Assembly: GCA_001179505.1 (NCBI GenBank)
Contig: CDMY01000593.1
Coordinates: 4,717-42,700, forward strand
Length of the DNA: 37,984 nucleotides
Direction: 5' to 3'
Origin: Vitrella brassicaformis
Taxonomy: Eukaryota > Sar > Vitrellaceae
Under the pieces are notes generated by a model. It saw only the letters and a list, made by a program, of their open reading frames with translations, was not told where the DNA came from and ran no database searches. Below are positions 32,637 through 37,984 of the stretch, one piece after another. Both the position numbers and the translations under genes were made by a program. Numbering within the stretch: the stretch's first letter is position 1; every line of letters begins with the position of its first letter.

Positions 32637-33397
32637 CGCACACGTTGAATGTCCAAATGCGCCATTGGTCGATCGCTGACCGACCGACTCTGCCGACGAG
32701 GAATCCGATGAGCAGGTTGACAGCGTGGTAGAGCGTGAACCCCAGCCCCAGTCCAAGGAACCTGACGGTGGGCAGCACCAGGTAGTTGCTGACACCCCAG
32801 AAGGCACCGCCCAGCAGCCCCGGCAGCAGAATCGGCAGCGGGAAACCTGTGAATGAATGAATGAATGGATCTGCGTTTGTTTGCATCTTAGCTCAGCTGA
32901 GGGTTTTCTCACTCACTTAGGCACAGGTTGATGATGAATCCTGTGATGAGGATGCCGCCTGCCATGTGGTATTGGAACAGGCTGCCGTCGTGGATCTCGT
33001 ACTTCTTCACCTGCAGACAGACAGGCGCAAAGGAAGGAGCAGACAGACAACCACACACACACACATGAATGAATGATCTCGGTGCTCGTCCATGGAGGGC
33101 GCGGCTTACTGGGACGTATTGGATGCCAAACATGACGCTTGCAAGCAGCCCGAGCAGCAAACCAACACCGTCCATGAGTGGGAGTGAACCACTGCTTTGC
33201 GGGCCCTCAGATCCGTCGGTTTCGACTCTCGATGCTGCGTGTGTGTCACTGACTGGGCAATGCACACCCGGCGTTGTCGACAGGATGACTGCCGTCGCCG
33301 GTTCGTCGCAGTTCGTCGTGCCTTCTCGCCTGCTGTGTTGGTGAGAATGACGCAGCCGACGACCACAGCTCACGACCTGCAACATCGTCAAGAGCAT
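31038..33397 (-). CDS. TMEM144-like transporter with enlarged loop (about 495 aa)
   Basis: Eleven minus-strand exons: 33110-33397, 32917-33010, 32685-32846, 32235-32603, 32078-32174, 31960-32012, 31761-31849, 31505-31643, 31363-31427, 31169-31247 and 31038-31090. All phases agree. About ten hydrophobic helices follow the TMEM144 pattern (drug/metabolite transporter superfamily, putative carbohydrate transporters). Family signatures are GIQYVPVKKYEIHDGSLFQY, LLGGAFWGVSNYLVLP, GLGLGFTLYHAVNLLIG, then FFVFKEIHGK near the end. Two features are unusual: an N-terminal extension of about 75 hydrophilic residues before MDGVGLLLGLLASVMFG, and a central loop of roughly 120 residues with QQQRQQQQQ, Met/Pro-rich and His-rich stretches where family members are short. 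An internal start at the Met of MDGVGLLLG would remove the extension. Membrane location is certain; substrate is unknown. Confidence 0.87.
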
Positions 33398-33569
33398 GAA
33401 TCAAATACATAAGAAGCCGCTAAGAAGGGACGGAGATGTGTGTGAGTGTGTCTGTGTCGCCACAGACCGCAAACCTGCTTGTGAAGGAATTCGAGCGATC
33501 CGAAATGCGAGCATGACGGAGCTCGGCACAGTGACTGTGACAGATCTGTGCTTCTCCATGCGTTGAACG
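33398..33569. promoter_or_regulatory. 172-bp head-to-head intergenic region
   Basis: This lies between the start codons of the TMEM144-like gene (minus) and the next membrane-protein gene (plus). It contains a short (TG)n stretch near 33435-33457. A shared promoter is inferred from spacing alone. Confidence 0.4.
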
Positions 33570-36500
33570 ATGCCAGAAGACCCCGAGAACGCCTCACCTG
33601 CACCAGTCGCTGCTTCCGCGCCAGCGCGAGAAGCAGCGCTCCACGCCGTAGTTCGCTCTCAGCTGGACGCCCTCCAGAACACGGCGGATGCCCTCACGCT
33701 CGTCAAGACCACGCAGGAGGCCATCCAGACATCGATAGTCCAACTGCGGGAGCTGTTCAAGGCGTCGCCAGCATCGGAGAGACCAAGAGCGCGGACCCTC
33801 GCGCCACAGCTGCCCACTTTGACGCGCCGGGTGGCCCGCGCGCCGAGTGCCCCGTCAGCTGATGTCCCTGGTCCTGCGAATGGCTTCAAACAAGCTCCGT
33901 CCGCTGGGATCAGGCAGCGGAGCATCACTATCAATGGCATCGGCGCCACCCACCCCACGGCGGCCTCTACGCCCGACACGGGCGATGAGGAGCACCCGGC
34001 TCTACAGGATGCGCCTTACAGTCGGGCGTTGGGTACTCGGACGGAGAGTGTGGCGTCATACGAGTCGAGCACCGAGGGCGAGGGCGCCTTGAGGGCCTTT
34101 TGTCGGCATTACTGGCAGGGAATACTTGAACCTAGGATGCCCGTGGAGACCTGGGAAACCGCCAAAATGCTTCGGTGAGTCAGTTTGCTCGTGTGCCACA
34201 CAACACGTGGGTTGGGTGGACGTGTGTGTGTGAACCAATTGACGGCTGTGTGTGATGTGGTTGTGATGTAGGAAGGGGAACAAGGTGTTGGCGGTGTGGG
34301 CGCGTTTGGCGGGCCTGTCGTTCATTCCCGACGACGGCGTCTTCCTGCTCGTCATCTATCCGCTCATCATACAGCTTATTCTGTGAGGAGGAGGAGGAGG
34401 AGGAGGAGGAAAGCCACACACTCTGTCTGTGTTTGTCTGTATGTGTCTGTGTCTGTGTCTGTGTGTGGTGGTGTGGTGTAGCTGGCACAGCGCAGTGATG
34501 GGCATCATTTCGTTCACATCGTCCGTCATTGGAGGCTCAAAGGTGAGCGCACAGACAGACAGACAGACACACAGACACACAGACAGGCAGCTGGCTGCAC
34601 ACGTGCATAGTGAGTGAGCGCGTGTGGTGCGATCACTGCAGGTCATGATACAGGCGGGCGACCCTGTGGTTCAGTTCCTCTTCTTGATACTCATGTTTGC
34701 CATCGCACTCAGTTACACTGTCCTCAGGGCTCAGTGGGTCACCAGGTACACACACACACAGATGGACATGGACATGTTGACTGGCACAGGCCATGTTGAC
34801 TAACTACCATCTGGTGTGTGTGTCAGGGGCTACACCTTTCTGTCTGCGGCGACGTTCGTCCTAGAGAATGGTGTTGACTTGGCGCGGAAGGTCAAGGGCA
34901 TGGCGCGTGTGCGCTTCGCGGTCTGCCTGTCGTTTGCATTCCTGTGCACACTCGTCGTTATCGTCTTCAACCAACAGGTGCGGTGGATGGGTTGGCAGAT
35001 AGACAGACACGTTCGTGTGTGTGTGTGTGTGTGTGTGTGTACGTGTCCATGTGTATCTGTCGCTGTGTGTGTGCAGGTGTTCGCCACTTTCATATTTGTG
35101 GAGAACGGCAGCTTCGCGTGGAAGGTGTGTGCGTGTGTCTTTGCGCGCGTGTGCATACTGACTGATTCATGCATTCAACAGGAGCATGCCATGCCATGCG
35201 GCCGGCGTGTTTGCCTTTTGTCTGTCTGTCTGTCTGTCTGTGTGTGTGCAGGTGAACGTGTGGATCTCTGTGGTCCTCGGGCACTTTTTCGGCCCCTTCT
35301 GCGGGCTGACTGTGGCGGGCATCATGGCCGACATATGCGACATTCACTCTGCAACTGTCAACGTAAGTCAGCACAGCACACACAAGATGATAGAATGACG
35401 CACACGCACGCACTGCACACGTGTGGTCTGCAGGTGTTGCTTCGAAGGCTGACAGAGCGGGCGCAGTCTAAGAACAAGACCAAGACCAAGACCAAGGCCC
35501 TCGACGCCTATCAGCTGATCGCACTGCACCGCAGGTACGCACCCGCATTGCACCCACAACCATTTTCCCTCACTGAACACATGTGTGTGTGTGTTTGCGT
35601 ATGTGTCTGCAGGGTGGATGGCTTCCTGGTCCGCAGCGCACGAGTGTAAGCCGACAGGCAGACAGACAGACAGACAGACAAGACAGCCAGAGCACCTTGA
35701 CTGACGCGGCAAACGGTCACCTCTGTCCCTGTCATTCATTCTTCATCTGTATCTGTGTTGTGTTGTGTTGGTTGTGTTTAGGTTGGAGCTGCCAATCACC
35801 GTGCAGACGACCCTGTTCTTTGTGTGCTTCCTCACCTGTGCCTTCATCCTCATCTTCCACAAGGGGCGGGGCAGCACTGGCGACCCGGAGGAGGACGCAG
35901 AATCCGTCGCAGTCTACCATGTCGCACCGGTGAGTCAGTGAGTCTGCCTTGCCTTGACTCACACAGAGAGAGGCATTCATAGTGGTGTGTTTTGTTTGTG
36001 TCGCTGGCTGGCTGGGTGAATGGGATGGATGGGATGGGTGGCTGCAGCTGGTGATCTTTGTGGCGGTGTCGGTGGCCAATTATTGGATTTTGTCGTCCTC
36101 ATCTGGCGTCACGATGCGGTGCAGACGGCTGCCCGTCATCGCATCACTCTCGTGCAGGCAGGCAACACACCAACCGACCCTTTTCCCCCTCCCCTCCCCT
36201 CCCCCTACCGCACCACACCACAAACACGTTCATTCGTTTGATGCCTTGATGCAGATCCCCTCGGCCGCCGTCACTGGGCACCACGCCTCCCGGCTCTCGA
36301 CCCGATGACGCCAACGTCCATTCGCCCCCGTTGCTGCGCTCCCGCACCCTCACCAAGGCCGACGCCATTCGCGAGAAGCTCGACGTCATTCAGGAGGAGG
36401 GCATCGTGGCCAGCAGCAACCTCGACATCCTCGAAGGTCGGGCGGCCAAGAGCGAGGAGGTGCGCAAGGCAACGTGGTGGCGGATAATGAAGGGGCTCTT

Positions 36501-37275
36501 CCCGAGCAAAAGTGAGCGGCAACAGCAAAAGCGGCGCGTCAGGTCCATCGACATCGAGTGGCGCGAGATGGCCACCAGGGACAACTACGACACAGACAAT
36601 GATGGGGCGGACGACGGTTGCCAGCTCCCCCCCGCCGAGACGCCGGTGGCAGCCGTGAGGGTGGCCTCTTCCAAATCGCTGGCCAGCATTCTGGTCGACC
36701 ATCTGCCGCTGGGCCCTCCCGGCGTCAGCGAGGCCGAGACTCGCCCATCCACCACTTTGAGGTCTATGTCGCGGCAGAGCACTGAAGAGAGCAACGTGGC
36801 GCCCTCTAGGGGAGGGGGTGCTGGCGCTGGCGGGCTGGGAGAAGAGGCGGCTCGGCAGTATGTCGACGACGTGGCCGAGCAGCTACTGTTGATTCAGTAC
36901 TTTACGGCTGCAAGTGAGTGAGCCGATTGAGATATTTGAGGCCGGACGCACGCGCTCACTCACGGAGACAGACCATTTAGAACTGATTGTTTGCATTTTT
37001 CTGTGTCTGTCGATGTGCCAGATTCAGGCTGGCGGGTTTATGATGTGTTGGTGACGACAGACCTCACCGGGCGTGTCCTGTAAGCTTGCTTACTCACAAG
37101 CCAGCACAGCAGCCGACTGACATTTCCCTCCCTCCCTCCCCAGCAGCTCTGGCTGGTTTCCTGAGGCATGCATTACATACATTAGGTGATGTGTGTGTGT
37201 TCCTGCAGGTACGGTATCCTGACGGTGCTTGCATTCGCCCTACAGAGGACGGTTTTCACGGATATGTACTCCTAG
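33570..37275 (+). CDS. multi-pass membrane protein, family unknown (about 775 aa)
   Basis: Fourteen exons: 33570-34174, 34272-34382, 34482-34542, 34642-34745, 34827-34977, 35077-35124, 35252-35362, 35434-35534, 35613-35645, 35782-35929, 36048-36118, 36255-36913, 37022-37079 and 37209-37275. All phases agree. Residues 1-200 are hydrophilic, Ala/Pro/Ser-rich and begin with a predicted helix (LDALQNTADALTLVKTTQEA). Eight or more hydrophobic segments follow, for example FLLVIYPLIIQLIL, FLFLILMFAIALSYTVL, FAVCLSFAFLCTLVVIVF and LFFVCFLTCAFILIF. The order continues with a basic loop containing four tandem KT units (NKTKTKTKTK), then a large cytosolic-type region (about 515-734) with Ser/Thr and acidic clusters, and a last hydrophobic segment (GILTVLAFALQRTVF). 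I recognise no transporter or channel motif. Introns carry long (TG)n or (TCTG)n tracts before acceptors. Confidence 0.82.
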
Positions 37276-37984
37276 ATAGATAGAGAGCTTCGTGTGCAGC
37301 TGACTGACTGACTGACACAGGACAGACAGACAGACAGACAGACAGACAGAGAGGGGGCGGGGCTGGCGGAGAGGGAGGGGAGAGGTGTCTTTACGTGTCT
37401 AGTGTAGTGTTCCGGCGTGTGAATGAGATTCGCGCAGAGGGGAGGGTGGGTCTATGGATGAGTTCACACATACATACATACGCACACACGGGTCCATGTG
37501 TGGATGACATGGCTCTACGTCCGAGAGGCCGTTTCTCGGTAGCTCTGTCGATTGCTTTGGGTCGTTCGTTTCTTCACTCACTCAGCTTTCCTTTCCTTTC
37601 CTTTTTCCATCTCACGGGCTTCTTCCTTCCCATATGCGTGTGTGATGTTGTGTGGCGTCAAGTGAGGTGAGGTACTCGTTGGTTGTGTTGCTGTAGTTCG
37701 GTAGGTACGGTAGGTACACATGGGCAAACAGCTAGGGAGTCAGGCTTGGGTGGGTGGGTGAGGTAGTCTGTAAAGCTTCGATGCATGTGGATCAGGTCAG
37801 GTGTGGCTGGCTTTGTAGAGGGAGGAAGGCTATGCCCACCCCGTATGTGCTGCATGGCCGGCATGCATGGCATGGTGGGGAGCATCAGAAAGAACGCTCA
37901 CTCGACTCGTGCAGTCCAAGGAATATAAGTCTCTCACGTCCATTCATTCCATGGATGAGTCCAAATGTGGCCTCACGCGAGCCA
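37276..37984. other. 3' flank, no gene recognised
   Basis: It contains (GACA)n at about 37322-37350, (CATA)n near 37468-37480, (CTTTC)n near 37585-37602 and (GGTAG/GTAC) units near 37695-37720. No exon is supported. Confidence 0.5.

Overview
This 38 kb window looks like nuclear DNA from an intron-rich, GC-rich protist. No operons, Shine-Dalgarno sites, tRNA, rRNA or CRISPR are visible. Coding sequence is cut into many short exons by GT-AG introns that are mostly 60-200 nt and packed with (TG)n, (TCTG)n and (GA)n microsatellites. A free-living alveolate such as a chromerid is my best guess from memory of genome style; it is not proven by the sequence. I rebuilt twelve protein-coding genes by hand, requiring every exon junction to keep frame. 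Eleven close exactly, though one junction in the 16028-20178 gene is uncertain. The 3567-5344 gene keeps an unresolved frame break.

Layout: (1) 827-1490 +, small four-helix membrane protein; (2) 1919-3510 -, METTL7/TMT1-like methyltransferase; (3) 3567-5344 +, multi-pass membrane protein with uncertain joints; (4) 5901-6747 +, secreted coiled-coil protein; microsatellite-rich gap 6748-8271 with a long inverted repeat; (5) 8272-12548 -, about 1213-residue membrane protein of unknown family; (6) 13657-15256 +, 3-hydroxyisobutyrate-dehydrogenase-family oxidoreductase; (7) 16028-20178 -, 19-exon type I membrane receptor-like protein with a duplicated unknown module, an EGF-like domain and a discoidin-like domain; (8) 20687-23481 +, KH-domain RNA-binding protein with a poly-Q/RGG insert; (9) 23867-29158 -, 20-exon nuclear-looking protein with three tandem copies of a domain I recognise as plasmid pRiA4b Orf3-like; (10) 29231-30315 +, secreted lipocalin; (11) 31038-33397 -, TMEM144-like transporter; (12) 33570-37275 +, about 775-residue multi-pass membrane protein.

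The genes do not form one pathway. The most interesting things are architectural. Two genes (16028-20178 and 23867-29158) grew by internal duplication of multi-exon modules whose intron positions and phases are still conserved. The receptor-like gene has phase-1 module borders, the classic exon-shuffling signature. Strands alternate at 10 of 11 gene borders, and several head-to-head pairs have start codons only 56-172 bp apart. A 300-base N gap lies entirely inside an intron of the receptor-like gene.
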